Counted from the stretch's first letter, positions 1 through 9,788 are shown. The stretch: 64,000 bases of DNA from Fluviispira sanaruensis (GCF_004295685.1 NZ_AP019368.1:614001-678000); one strand, 5' to 3'. Numbers and translations: made by a program. Notes: a model not told the origin generated them from the sequence alone.

Positions 1-1
1 T

Positions 2-193
2 TTTCCAAATCTCATAACTTCAAGTTTAAGTCCAGAATATAGTTTAAGTATTTACAACGCATCCTCGTCGGAGAAAACTTTAAATTTGATGAAGATTATA
101 GCATTTTTAGGAATGCCTTTTGTTATTACCTACACACTCATTATCTATTGGGTCTTCAGAGGTAAAGTTAAACTAGGTAAATTCAGTTATTAA
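2..193 (+). CDS. cydB: Cytochrome bd ubiquinol oxidase subunit II, C-terminal end (partial)
   Basis: Reading frame 2 is open from the window edge to a TAA at 191-193 and gives the last 63 residues of a membrane protein. The segment contains S-x-Y-N-A-S-S and a final hydrophobic helix ending in [10 protein letters not shown], which is the usual C-terminus of CydB, the subunit that pairs with CydA in the high-affinity quinol oxidase of the inner membrane. The rest of the gene, and presumably cydA, lies upstream of the window. The short gap to the next gene holds only A+T-rich sequence with a T-run near 209-217. Confidence 0.85.
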   Translation, partial: FPNLITSSLSPEYSLSIYNASSSEKTLNLMKIIAFLGMPFVITYTLIIYWVFRGKVKLGKFSY

Positions 194-354
194 AGATTTT
201 ACGGAATTTTTTTTATTCTATATTATCCTTTCCTTTCCGATAAAAAATGGTTACTGAATTTGCAAGTCAATTTTGATGTGTTAGTTACATTTTAAGTTTA
301 TCCTTTGATAAACTATTTGTTTGTTCATGTAGTGATACCGACTTGGAGTAAATC

Positions 355-3300
355 ATGACATTACCAAAAATTCATAGCCAAAAATGGTTAAGTGAAGTTG
401 AATTGCTTGATTCTGATATTGAACCATCAGAATCTCTCATGCCTGCAAATATTGAGAAGTTTTTTGCGGGCATTGCGGATACTAAAGCTTGCTCAAATGC
501 GACTAATGGCATTTTGAGCGATATAGCAAAAGAACTTGAGCACACAGTTCCTTGGTTTCTTTCGCAAATGCCTCCTCTTTATTTGTGGTCTACCTCACAA
601 AAAGCTGTCATGGATGATATTCTTGAAATTGTATCCGGGAAAGTTTTGACCGAAAGGCAAGTGGCTGAAAGAGTTTGTGCCGCATCACAGACTGTCACTT
701 TGATTGCAGCAGGCGAGCACTCAACGGCATCGGTACGGATTGCACCTGAGCTTTCGCGCTTTAAATGCAAGCTCGCACGTTTGTTTAACTCATTAGACAA
801 AAAAATCGGACTTTGTGAAATTTATCATGCTCCATATAATACGGAAACTGCATGGTCGAGCAAAGCAAATCAAGCGAAACAAGAATCACTTAAAAAACTT
901 TTAAGTAACAAGCCAAAAGCAAAAGTCGATGATTTTATCTCATCGCTTGATAAAGATTATGTAGATGTCTCTACAGTTAAGCAAATGTCCTTGGCTTATG
1001 ATGCAATCGATTACTGTATGGAAAATGAAAACTCCTTTGTTAATTTAACTACGATTGTAGATGAAATGACAAAAGATGCGCGTGTCAGAGTTGATATTTG
1101 TTTAAAACATTTTCCTGTGAACGCTGCTATGGAAAATATAATCGGAATTTTTAATCGTTATAATTTTCAAGTACGACGTTTATTAGCGACTGAAATTTGT
1201 GCTAAAGAAAATCAGAAATTTACAGTTTTACATCTTATTTCTGGCACTCCAACGGGTGAAGTGATTACAGAAGATATGAAAGCTTGGGGTAAAGTATTAA
1301 AAAGCTTAAAAACCCTTTCTTATGTAGATCATGGCGATGAGTTTACGAATTTATTGCAAGGTGAAAATCCATTCAGTCTAAATGAAACAAATCTTGTTCG
1401 TGCGTTAGCAAACTGGGTACATATTTTCTTAACGAAACAAAATCCATATTATTATTCTATCGATCGGGTTTCAAAAGTTATTGTTAATAATCCTCACTAT
1501 ATGGATTTGAGTATCAAATATTTTAGAGCACGTTTTGATCCTCGTTTTCAAGGTGAGCGTAAACAATCAATCATTGAATACTACAATCAAATTAAAGCAA
1601 CATTTGTTGAATTAAATGATGTCGTTGAAAAGAATATTTTAAAAGAAGGCTTAAACTTTTTAAATCATATTTTAAAAACAAATTATTTTTTAATTTCAAA
1701 AGGTGGCCTGACCTTTAGAATGGATCCAAGCGCGCTAGATAAGCACTATTATCCAGAAATGCCTTTTGGTATTTTTTATATGATCGGTCGTAACTTTAGA
1801 GCTTTCCAAGTGCGTTACCGCGACATTTCTCGCGGAGGGATGAGAGTTGTTATGCCTCGTTCATCCGGAGATTATGAAAATGCTTTGGCAGGTATATTTG
1901 ACGAAGTCAACGGACTTGCCTCTGCTCAGCAATTAAAGAATAAAGATATTCCTGAAGGTGGAAGTAAATGTGTAATGGTCGTTCGCCAAGGCGGAGATAA
2001 AAACGAAGCTGTTAAAGCAGCTATTTCTGGTTTACTCGATTTGATCGTGACCGATCCTGTCACAGGGAGTTTAAAAGAAGGGATCATCGATTATCACGGA
2101 AAAGAAGAGATCATTTATTTAGGCCCAGATGAAAATCTCACGGATGATCTTATTGTCTGGATTATTAAACATGCTCTCCATCGCAAATACAAATATGCCT
2201 ACGCCTTTATGTCTTCCAAACCCGATTTTGGTATAAATCATAAAGTTTATGGTGTGACTTCGGAAGGCGTGAATGTTTATGTTGACAATGTTCTCCGTTA
2301 CCTTGGTCTGCAAAACTCGACTTTTAGAGTGAAAATGACCGGAGGCCCAGATGGTGACGTGGCTGGCAATGAACTCAACATTCTTTATCGTGAATATGGC
2401 GAGCGCTGTCGCGTGGTTTCCATAGGTGACGGATTTGGTGCTGCTTTCGATCCAAAAGGTTTAAATTGGCAAGAGCTCTTACGCTTATACAAAGAATCCC
2501 GTTCTATTGTCGAATTCAACCCACAAAAATTGAGTGGAGACAGTAAAGCTTTTGTTATTTCTGCTAATACAAAAGAAAATATGAAAATTCGTGACACCTT
2601 ATATGCAACGGTTGAAGCAGAAATTTTCATTCCTGCAGGCGGTCGGCCTTATACAGTTAAAGAAAGCAATTGGGATAAGTATTTAATGCCAAATGGTAAG
2701 CCAAGTTCTTTAGCAATTGTAGAAGGCGCAAATATTTTCTTCACCAAAGAAGCAAGACAAAAGATTGTGGATTCAGGTGCTGTTGTTATAAAAGATAGCT
2801 CTGCAAATAAAGCAGGTGTGAGTTGTTCTTCTTATGAAATCATAGCTTGTTTAACAATTTCACCAGAAGAATTTGCTGCAATAAAAGATATTTATGTTAA
2901 ACAAGTTTTAACTATTATCCGTTTTAATGCAGATCAAGAAGCTAAACTTTTATTCCGTGAATGGCAAAAAAATAAAGCAGGAACCGATCTCGTTAAATTG
3001 AGTTATGAAATATCTACAGAAATCAACTCTGCAAAAGATATTTTACTCGATAAATTAAATTTATTAAGTGATGAAGAACTTTCTGGTAGTAAGTATAATT
3101 TTGTTTTATTAAAACATTGTCCTGGAATTCTAGTTGAAAAATATCGCAATCGAATTATCGAGAGATTGCCGCGAGCGCATAAAATTGCGATTTTAAGTGC
3201 ACATATGGCGAGCCATTTAGTTTATAGAGAAGGCTTGAATTGGCTTGAGTCAATGCATCCTGATCAAATATTTAAAGTAGCGCTTGATTATATGGATGCA

Positions 3301-3420
3301 GAACGTAACATTGAAAAAATGGTTGCTGAGCTTGAAAATAGCGACATCTCATTCAAAAATGAAATTGCTGAGGTTCTCAAAGCTGCAGGTGCAAAACATC
3401 TAGCTTCTCATCGCCTTTAA
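355..3420 (+). CDS. NAD-dependent glutamate dehydrogenase, large single-chain type
   Basis: At 1021 residues this fits the large (about 115 kDa) bacterial NAD-glutamate dehydrogenases, far longer than the 450-residue hexameric enzymes and shorter than the 180 kDa class. It would oxidatively deaminate glutamate to 2-oxoglutarate in the cytoplasm. The catalytic half carries R-G-G-M-R-V near residue 499 and N-K-D-I-P-E-G-G-S-K-C, with the substrate-binding lysine environment, about 40 residues later. M-T-G-G-P-D-G-D-V-A-G-N-E marks the start of the Rossmann nucleotide domain. The N-terminal third is less conserved and probably regulatory. A GGAGTAA precedes the ATG. It stands alone, followed by a hairpin at 3442-3466. 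Confidence 0.88.
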   Translation: MTLPKIHSQKWLSEVELLDSDIEPSESLMPANIEKFFAGIADTKACSNATNGILSDIAKELEHTVPWFLSQMPPLYLWSTSQKAVMDDILEIVSGKVLTERQVAERVCAASQTVTLIAAGEHSTASVRIAPELSRFKCKLARLFNSLDKKIGLCEIYHAPYNTETAWSSKANQAKQESLKKLLSNKPKAKVDDFISSLDKDYVDVSTVKQMSLAYDAIDYCMENENSFVNLTTIVDEMTKDARVRVDICLKHFPVNAAMENIIGIFNRYNFQVRRLLATEICAKENQKFTVLHLISGTPTGEVITEDMKAWGKVLKSLKTLSYVDHGDEFTNLLQGENPFSLNETNLVRALANWVHIFLTKQNPYYYSIDRVSKVIVNNPHYMDLSIKYFRARFDPRFQGERKQSIIEYYNQIKATFVELNDVVEKNILKEGLNFLNHILKTNYFLISKGGLTFRMDPSALDKHYYPEMPFGIFYMIGRNFRAFQVRYRDISRGGMRVVMPRSSGDYENALAGIFDEVNGLASAQQLKNKDIPEGGSKCVMVVRQGGDKNEAVKAAISGLLDLIVTDPVTGSLKEGIIDYHGKEEIIYLGPDENLTDDLIVWIIKHALHRKYKYAYAFMSSKPDFGINHKVYGVTSEGVNVYVDNVLRYLGLQNSTFRVKMTGGPDGDVAGNELNILYREYGERCRVVSIGDGFGAAFDPKGLNWQELLRLYKESRSIVEFNPQKLSGDSKAFVISANTKENMKIRDTLYATVEAEIFIPAGGRPYTVKESNWDKYLMPNGKPSSLAIVEGANIFFTKEARQKIVDSGAVVIKDSSANKAGVSCSSYEIIACLTISPEEFAAIKDIYVKQVLTIIRFNADQEAKLLFREWQKNKAGTDLVKLSYEISTEINSAKDILLDKLNLLSDEELSGSKYNFVLLKHCPGILVEKYRNRIIERLPRAHKIAILSAHMASHLVYREGLNWLESMHPDQIFKVALDYMDAERNIEKMVAELENSDISFKNEIAEVLKAAGAKHLASHRL

Positions 3421-3441
3421 TATCTTTTTAAAAATAGCTGC

Positions 3442-3466
3442 GGTAACCTCAACCTAGGAGGTTACC
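3442..3466 (+). promoter_or_regulatory. Perfect hairpin holding the ribosome-binding site of the next gene
   Basis: GGTAACCTC (3442-3450) and GAGGTTACC (3458-3466) are perfect 9-bp inverted repeats around a 7-nt loop. The AGGAGG ribosome-binding site (3456-3461) straddles the loop and the 3' arm, and the GTG start at 3467 abuts the stem. Folding would hide the ribosome-binding site. A T-run begins at 3475, so it might also act as a weak terminator for the dehydrogenase gene. Confidence 0.6.
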
Positions 3467-4537
3467 GTGCGAACTTTTTTTACTCGTGAACAAAACTTTT
3501 TTCTTATAATAGCAATACTTTGTATATATATAATATATCCATTTTTGCTCCCATTTGTATTAGGAATTACTTTAGCCTTTCTATTTGAGCCCGTATTATA
3601 TAAAATTATATTTTATTTTAAATTGAAAAAAATAATTTGGCATTGGCTTACTGCAATTGTTATTATTATATTAACATTTATTTCAATATTAGGTCCTATT
3701 TTTACTTTAATAACGACTGGAATTCAGGAATTGAGTGCCGTCCTCATAATGTTGGAAAGTGAATTAAAAAATCCAACGCATATCGATAGCGTAGCAAAGC
3801 ATATCAGCCAGTATTTATTAAAGTTTGGGTTTGATTATTCAATTGCAGAACTTATTGACAAAGGTCTCGATTTTCTAAAAAAAGCAGCCTCAACCGTAGC
3901 GTCGGGAGCAGGGACGGCTCTCACAGCGACTCCCGCGTTTATTATTAAGGTTTCTGTAATGATTTTAACTTGGTGCTTCTTTTTAATCCATGGGAGAAAA
4001 TATCGAGAAACTATTTTACCCAAAATTATCCCATGGGAAACAGAGCGACAAATAGTAGCCAAAACAGTTTCATCTGTTTTAAAAGCTCTTATTGTTGCAA
4101 ACGTTCTTGTCTCTTGTATTCAAGCTATTCTTATTACCACAACTTTGGTCGCTTTTGGTGTACCGCGTTATGCTTTATTAGGAATAATTGCTTTTTTTGT
4201 CTCATTTATTCCTGTCATTGGCACTGCACCCGTCATGATTGGCTCTGCTGCTTGGCTTTATATAAGTGAAGATAGAGTGGGGGCAGCAATTGGATTATTA
4301 ATCTGCGCAGGGATAATCAGTCTCGCAGACAACGTATTAAGACCTTTCTTTATGAAAGGAGGGGCTGAATTGAGTTTCTTTTGGATATTCCTTGCCATAG
4401 TGGGTGGAATGTCACAATTTGGGGTGACTGGCGCAGTCTTAGGTCCAGTGTGCTTTGCGCTTTTTGTTGCCGCAAGTAAAACATTAGATGAATTGAGACG
4501 AAAGACAGTTTTGGAAGAAGACGTTCCAAATCCTTAA
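3467..4537 (+). CDS. AI-2E family membrane transporter
   Basis: A 356-residue inner-membrane protein with two N-terminal helices, a soluble central part (about residues 85-145) and five or more helices after residue 150. The stretch F-V-S-F-I-P-V-I-G-T-A-P-V and the late G-G-M-S-Q-F-G-V-T-G-A-V-L-G-P segment are typical of the AI-2E/PerM/TqsA family (PF01594). Members export or exchange small solutes; some are Na+/H+ antiporters and one exports autoinducer-2, so the substrate cannot be assigned. The start is GTG at 3467, chosen because a perfect AGGAGG lies 5 nt upstream. That site sits inside an inverted repeat, which suggests translational control. Confidence 0.85.
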   Translation: MRTFFTREQNFFLIIAILCIYIIYPFLLPFVLGITLAFLFEPVLYKIIFYFKLKKIIWHWLTAIVIIILTFISILGPIFTLITTGIQELSAVLIMLESELKNPTHIDSVAKHISQYLLKFGFDYSIAELIDKGLDFLKKAASTVASGAGTALTATPAFIIKVSVMILTWCFFLIHGRKYRETILPKIIPWETERQIVAKTVSSVLKALIVANVLVSCIQAILITTTLVAFGVPRYALLGIIAFFVSFIPVIGTAPVMIGSAAWLYISEDRVGAAIGLLICAGIISLADNVLRPFFMKGGAELSFFWIFLAIVGGMSQFGVTGAVLGPVCFALFVAASKTLDELRRKTVLEEDVPNP

Positions 4538-4581
4538 AAATAATAAATTTTAGGATTAAAATAGCAAAAAGGATCATATGC

Positions 4582-5550
4582 ATGATTTTTCGTTCTCTTG
4601 GTAAAAATTTACAAGTTTCGGCTCTTGGTTTTGGGGGCGCTGCACTCAGTGGTGAGGAAGGTGGGTATGGATTTGGTTCTATTTCAGAAGAACAAGCCCA
4701 CGATCTGCTCCAATATGCCTATGAAAAAAAAATCAATTTATTTGACACCGCTCCTATTTATGGTTTCGGCAATTCTGAAAAAAGAATTGGTAGAGCCCTT
4801 TCTGGTATGAGTAATATTCGAAAGAATATCGTTTTAGTTTCTAAGCTTGGTGCCACATGGAATACTGATAAAATTAGAATTCTCGACAATTCCCCAGAAA
4901 CTGTAAAGCGTATGCTTTCAGAATCATTAACAAACTTAAAAACAGATTATCTTGATCTTTATATGATTCATTGGCCAGATGCTAAGAACCCCGTGGAAAA
5001 AACGATGGAATCTCTTCTTTATGCAAAAGACGAGGGACTTATTCGCAATATAGGTGTGTGCAATTTTAACCAAGATCAGTTGGAACGAGCTTTAAATGTT
5101 GGGCATGTGGATGTCATACAAAATCCATTTTCATTGCTCGATATTGAATCTAAAAATGAATTATTTACATTTATAAAAGAAAGAAATATAGGATTTATGT
5201 CCTATGCAACCCTTGCCAAAGGTATGCTTTCTGGATCATTTGGAAAAAATAAAAAGTTTGAGATTTCCGATGTCAGGAGTTTGAAAGAGAAAGTTTTCCA
5301 GGAACTCTACTACTCAATCCAGCCATTGCTCAATACATTTTTTAATCTAGCCAAAGAGTGTTCACTTACGCCAGCACAATTAGCGCTTGCTTGGGTGCTT
5401 TCCCATGAAGAAGTTGGAGTGGCTTTGTGTGGGGCAAAATCGTTTGAGCAAATTGATGGACTGATTGATAAAGTAAATTATTCTTTGCCATTAGAGATAA
5501 AAAATACTTTAGATAAATTGTCACTAGAATTTAAAAGAGTACGAGTATAA
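4582..5550 (+). CDS. Aldo/keto reductase
   Basis: A 322-residue (beta/alpha)8-barrel oxidoreductase that would reduce aldehydes or ketones with NAD(P)H in the cytoplasm. The catalytic set is visible: D55 and Y60 in F-D-T-A-P-I-Y-G, K88 in V-S-K-L-G, and a histidine in the Y-M-I-H-W-P-D segment. The N-terminus R-x-L-G-x-x-L-x-V-S-A-L-G-F-G-G is the standard start of the family. An ATG at 4578 is out of frame, so 4582 is used. It is followed after 7 nt by the FG-GAP/ASPIC gene and then a squalene synthase, which suggests an operon. The substrate is unknown; a role in terpenoid or sugar metabolism is only a guess from the neighbours. Confidence 0.88.
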   Translation: MIFRSLGKNLQVSALGFGGAALSGEEGGYGFGSISEEQAHDLLQYAYEKKINLFDTAPIYGFGNSEKRIGRALSGMSNIRKNIVLVSKLGATWNTDKIRILDNSPETVKRMLSESLTNLKTDYLDLYMIHWPDAKNPVEKTMESLLYAKDEGLIRNIGVCNFNQDQLERALNVGHVDVIQNPFSLLDIESKNELFTFIKERNIGFMSYATLAKGMLSGSFGKNKKFEISDVRSLKEKVFQELYYSIQPLLNTFFNLAKECSLTPAQLALAWVLSHEEVGVALCGAKSFEQIDGLIDKVNYSLPLEIKNTLDKLSLEFKRVRV

Positions 5551-5557
5551 AAAAATT

Positions 5558-7006
5558 ATGTTTTTTAAAAATAAAAAAAATAAAATACCATTTTCAGATG
5601 CTTCGCATGTTCTGGAAAATAATTATCCATCACAATCATTTGGAGTTGTGATCTTTGATATTGATGGAGATAATGAAAATGAAATATTAATTGCCAATGC
5701 ATTTGGCGATAACATTATTTATAAATACGATGATAATAAGCAGAAATTTTTTGATATAGCCCCTGAGAATTTTAAAGAACCGAATAAAGCGACTTTAAGC
5801 TTATGTGTAGGAGACTTTTTAGGAAATGGCTCGCCCGCTGTTTATATGATGCATGCCGATACCTTAGGTGGAATTAAAACACAATATGACAGTGTTTTTG
5901 TAAGAGAATTAAATGAAAAACATGAACTCAGTTTTAAGGATTATCTAGGCACTCATTCAAGTATGAGCAATCCATATTCGGGTAGAAGTATTGCAGCGGT
6001 GGACGCGCATGGCAAAGGAAAGCATGATTTCTATGTAGTCAATTACGATGCTCCGAGTTTATTTTATACGTATGATCTACATGATAAATCTATAAAAGAA
6101 ATATCTAAAGAATTGGGTATAAGACAGTATGCAGGAGGAAGAAGCATATTGGCTCAGTATATTGTCAGTGACAATGCTTTGGATATTTTTATTGGCAACG
6201 AAGAAGATCCCAATGCTTTATTTAAAAAAAGTGATACTGGTGTATATGAAGAAGTTGCATTTAATTATAATTTATCGGATATCGAAAATGATGCGCGTGG
6301 TATAGCAATAGCAGATTTTGATGGCAATGGTCTTGCTGATATCGTAATCGGCACTTGGGAAGGGTTAAATTCCGTTTTCATGCAGAAAAGTATAGGTATT
6401 TTTGAAAATTATTCTCCTGGATTTTTCAGTGAACCAAGACGTATTCGCAGTGTTATTGTCGCTGACTTTGACAATGATGGTCATGAAGAAATTTTTATCA
6501 ATACCATTGGGCAACGTAATAGAATGTTTCGTTATTTAGGCAATAATGAATGGGAAGAAATTGATATTGGTGCTCTTGCATGTCGAGATCTACAAGGGAC
6601 AGGCGCGTCTGTTGGAGATTTAACAGGCAATGGCTTTTTAGATATATTTATTTCAGTGGGAGAAAGGAATTCACAAAAGAATAAACTCTTTCTTGGAGTG
6701 GCCAATAACAATGCGTGGCTCAGAATTCAGCCACTCACACAAAATGGCTTTCCAGCTTTAGGTGCAAAAGTGAGATTATATTCTAAAGCTCATAGAAACC
6801 AAACAAAGTATATTTGCTCTGGCAGTGGATATCTTTGTCAAATGGAACCTGTGGCACATTTTGGCTTTGGTCCAATTGATCCCAAAATTTTATCAGTAGA
6901 AATCACATGGCCAGGGAATGGTAAAGATCTTCCTATTACACGAAAATTGCTTGGTAAAGATATAAATTTAAATACGTTTATTCAAGTTCCGCATCCCAAT
7001 TCCTAA
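5558..7006 (+). CDS. FG-GAP/VCBS beta-propeller protein with ASPIC/UnbV domain (CRTAC1-like)
   Basis: A 482-residue protein with repeated FG-GAP calcium-binding loops: F-D-I-D-G-D-N-E-N-E near residue 32, then A-D-F-D-G-N-G-L-A-D, A-D-F-D-N-D-G-H-E-E and G-D-L-T-G-N-G-F-L-D. These form a beta-propeller. The last 100 residues (A-W-L-R-I-Q-P-L through V-E-I-T-W-P-G-N-G) match the ASPIC/UnbV domain found after such propellers in CRTAC1-like proteins. Most relatives are secreted, but no signal peptide is visible; the N-terminus is M-F-F-K-N-K-K-N-K. It lies between the aldo/keto reductase (7 nt) and squalene synthase (12 nt) genes, so it is probably co-transcribed. Its function is not known. Confidence 0.85.
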   Translation: MFFKNKKNKIPFSDASHVLENNYPSQSFGVVIFDIDGDNENEILIANAFGDNIIYKYDDNKQKFFDIAPENFKEPNKATLSLCVGDFLGNGSPAVYMMHADTLGGIKTQYDSVFVRELNEKHELSFKDYLGTHSSMSNPYSGRSIAAVDAHGKGKHDFYVVNYDAPSLFYTYDLHDKSIKEISKELGIRQYAGGRSILAQYIVSDNALDIFIGNEEDPNALFKKSDTGVYEEVAFNYNLSDIENDARGIAIADFDGNGLADIVIGTWEGLNSVFMQKSIGIFENYSPGFFSEPRRIRSVIVADFDNDGHEEIFINTIGQRNRMFRYLGNNEWEEIDIGALACRDLQGTGASVGDLTGNGFLDIFISVGERNSQKNKLFLGVANNNAWLRIQPLTQNGFPALGAKVRLYSKAHRNQTKYICSGSGYLCQMEPVAHFGFGPIDPKILSVEITWPGNGKDLPITRKLLGKDINLNTFIQVPHPNS

Positions 7007-7018
7007 GAAAGTTATTAA

Positions 7019-8074
7019 ATGGATCTCTTAAAGAAAAATGCGCAAATTTCTGCAAATGAAATAGTTTCTCTTAGAACAAATTCTTTAGAATATTGCGAAT
7101 CAATTATCAATCATGTGTCACGTTCTTTTGCTCTCGGAATCAATTTATTAAATGGAGAGCTCAAAAAAAGTGTTTTGATTGGTTATCTACTATGTCGAAT
7201 AATTGATACAGTAGAAGATGATTTATCGTTAGAAACTCAGGTTAAAGAAAAATATCTAAAAGATTTTTTAAATTGTTTTGATAATATTGAAAACTCTTAC
7301 TCATACTCAAGAATTAATAGTTTATTGAAAGGTGATAAATATCATCTTGAACTCGTAAAAAATACCCACCAAGTCTTTCATGTTTATTTTACTTTATCGA
7401 AAAATACTCAGAATATTTTAAAAAAATGGGTTTCAGAAATGTGCCACGGAATGATTTATTTTGTGACAAAACAGCCCAAAGGAATTCGCATTCAAAATAT
7501 TAAGGAGTATAAGAGTTATTGTTATTTTGTCGCAGGAACTGTTGGTTATTTATTAACAGACCTCTGGCGTGAATACGCTTATAAATTGAGTGAGAAAAAT
7601 TACATTAAGCTGAACAAATATTCTGGAATTTTTGGCGAAGCTTTGCAAACGATAAATATCTTAAAGGATATTGCCTGGGATGCTAAATATGAAAACTCTA
7701 TTTACATACCCCAAGAGTTTTTACTCAAAAATGGTTCATCGCATGAAAATATTTTAAATGAAAAGTATTACCGGCAAAATGAAAGAGCAGTGAAGGAACT
7801 AATAGTTATTGCGCATGAGAACTTAAAAGCATCTTTAATTTATGTAAAAGAAATATCGAAATTTAATTTTAGAATTCGTTTTTTCTGCATTTTCCCATTG
7901 CTTATGGCCTTTGCAACCCTAAGAAAAATTGAAAATGCCCCCAATCTTCTGACTCCTGAAAAAACAATTAAAGTTTCACGTCCTGAAGTAAAAAAAATAA
8001 TTAGAATGTCTTTCTTCAGTGCTCTAAGTAATAAACTCATGCTACGAGCTGTTCAGCAAATTTCAACTAAATAA
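7019..8074 (+). CDS. Squalene synthase (farnesyl-diphosphate farnesyltransferase family)
   Basis: A 351-residue trans-isoprenyl diphosphate synthase of the squalene/phytoene synthase family. The first Mg2+ site D-T-V-E-D-D (63-68) follows the L-x-R-x-x sequence usual in squalene synthases. Y-C-Y-F-V-A-G-T-V-G (about 168-177) is close to the eukaryotic motif Y-C-H-Y-V-A-G-L-V-G. The second Asp site is N-I-L-K-D-I-A-W-D. These signs favour head-to-head condensation of two farnesyl diphosphates to presqualene diphosphate and squalene rather than phytoene. No clear C-terminal membrane anchor is seen. It is the last gene of a three-gene run; no cyclase or HpnCDE genes are nearby, so the final product is unknown. 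Confidence 0.85.
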   Translation: MDLLKKNAQISANEIVSLRTNSLEYCESIINHVSRSFALGINLLNGELKKSVLIGYLLCRIIDTVEDDLSLETQVKEKYLKDFLNCFDNIENSYSYSRINSLLKGDKYHLELVKNTHQVFHVYFTLSKNTQNILKKWVSEMCHGMIYFVTKQPKGIRIQNIKEYKSYCYFVAGTVGYLLTDLWREYAYKLSEKNYIKLNKYSGIFGEALQTINILKDIAWDAKYENSIYIPQEFLLKNGSSHENILNEKYYRQNERAVKELIVIAHENLKASLIYVKEISKFNFRIRFFCIFPLLMAFATLRKIENAPNLLTPEKTIKVSRPEVKKIIRMSFFSALSNKLMLRAVQQISTK

Positions 8075-8089
8075 GTATTTTTTGAAAGC

Positions 8090-8732
<643 letters not shown>

Positions 8733-8849
8733 ATGCTATTGAATCGAGTTGATAACAATAAAGATCTATTTGATCTTGATCTCTCTATTTAAATTATTGC
8801 ACTAGAAGAAATGAATTGTAAAAAATATGCTGTTATTTTTACTAAATAA
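8733..8849 (+). pseudogene. Lanthipeptide precursor 1, interrupted by a TAA at codon 20
   Basis: An ATG with GAGGAG upstream (8722-8727) encodes 19 residues ending in L-F-D-L-D-L-S-I, then TAA at 8790-8792. The same frame stays open for 18 more codons to a second TAA at 8847-8849. Read through, it would be 38 codons and lines up without gaps with the second precursor (37 codons): F13, D16, L17, S18, I19, E26 and C29 coincide. So this is a sibling precursor that lost its core to a nonsense mutation, unless the 19-residue leader alone is functional or the stop is read through. It is too short for normal gene finders. Confidence 0.7.
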
Positions 8850-8951
8850 AAAAACTAAGTAATATTTTTTTAAATTATATCCTTTAAAAAAAAGCAGCAA
8901 TATAATTTAATATAAATAATATATTTTTTCAACTTATAGAGGAAAAATAAT

Positions 8952-8975
8952 TAAGCTGATTGACAGCTTATTTTT
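8952..8975 (+). terminator. Intrinsic terminator after precursor 1
   Basis: TAAGCTG (8952-8958) and CAGCTTA (8964-8970) form a perfect 7-bp stem with a 5-nt loop, directly followed by TTTTT. This separates precursor 1 from the other two precursors as its own transcription unit. Confidence 0.75.
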
Positions 8976-9456
8976 ATATTTCTAGTATATTAGAGTCTAT
9001 CTCAACATTCAAATAATTTCATTATATATAATTACTTGAAAATTAGGTTGATCATATAAGCATAAACTTGCTTTACGGCAAAAAAAATTTATTCATTATA
9101 ACTACCTCACTATAATTCCATATTTCATTCATACAACATTTTTGCATTTACATTCTAATGTATAAATCTCATATTCATAAAAAAATAATCAAAAATATAA
9201 AAAGTATATTAACTTTTTTATGCTTAATTTTTCGGAACGAGGAAAAATCTATTATAAATTAAGTAAATAGATTTTATTTAATATATTTTTTTAACAAATC
9301 GATTTGACAAATATATTTAAGTCATAGTAATTTATAGTTTGTTATAGAATTATTTATTACGTATACTATTTATAATATATTTTATGTTATTGTTCTATAA
9401 TAAAAATATTTTTGTTAACATACAATTTTTGTATTTTAGATTTATGGAGGAATCTT
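8976..9456. other. Long A+T-rich intergenic region before precursor 2
   Basis: Nearly 500 bp without a credible coding frame. It must contain the promoter of precursors 2 and 3. No further F-[DE]-x-D leader-type frame was found when reading the + strand. The length and composition resemble upstream regulatory regions of bacteriocin loci, but no specific operator could be identified. Confidence 0.4.
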
Positions 9457-9570
9457 ATGCAGATTAATGGTGCTGATAGCGATCTTGATCTTTTTGATAT
9501 CGACTTATCTATTGCAACAGTTCTAGACCTTGAATCAGAATGTTTGATAACTAAAAATTATTGTGTATAA
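9457..9570 (+). CDS. Class I lanthipeptide precursor 2
   Basis: A 37-residue peptide with a strong GGAGG (9446-9450). The acidic leader contains F13-D-I-D-L-S-I19, which corresponds to the F-N-L-D box through which class I leaders bind LanB. After T21-V22 the C-terminal part E26-S-E-C-L-I-T-K-N-Y-C-V37 holds S27, C29, T32 and C36, so two dehydratable residues and two cysteines are available for (methyl)lanthionine rings. No obvious protease site (GG, or P-R as in nisin) separates leader from core. It is followed by precursor 3 and a terminator, then lanB. Identification rests on the leader motif, size, Cys/Ser/Thr-bearing tail and position before lanB-lanC. Confidence 0.8.
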   Translation: MQINGADSDLDLFDIDLSIATVLDLESECLITKNYCV

Positions 9571-9646
9571 TTACATTTTTATTTAAAATGCGACCTTATT
9601 TTTTACTTTTCATTGCTTATTAATAACGTATGAATGGGAGATTTTT

Positions 9647-9781
9647 ATGTCAAATATTTTAGAAAATGATAGTGAATATATTTTTGAAATTGATTTTAAT
9701 GTGTCCACAGTTGAAGTAGAAGAAACTTCAAACTTAAGTAGCTCAATGCATTGTCCTAGGCAGAATATGTGTTTAGAATAA
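9647..9781 (+). CDS. Class I lanthipeptide precursor 3
   Basis: A 44-residue peptide with GGGAG at 9636-9640. Its leader motif F13-E-I-D-F-N-V19 falls at exactly the same residue numbers as in precursor 2, and T21-V22 is also shared. The tail from T27 (T-S-N-L-S-S-S-M-H-C-P-R-Q-N-M-C-L-E) has one Thr, four Ser and two Cys (C36, C42), so it is a different core on a conserved leader. The run of three serines before M-H-C offers several possible donor positions. The stop codon is 8 nt before a strong terminator hairpin. As with precursor 2, no transporter-linked GG site is visible. Confidence 0.8.
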   Translation: MSNILENDSEYIFEIDFNVSTVEVEETSNLSSSMHCPRQNMCLE

Positions 9782-9788
9782 AACTGGG

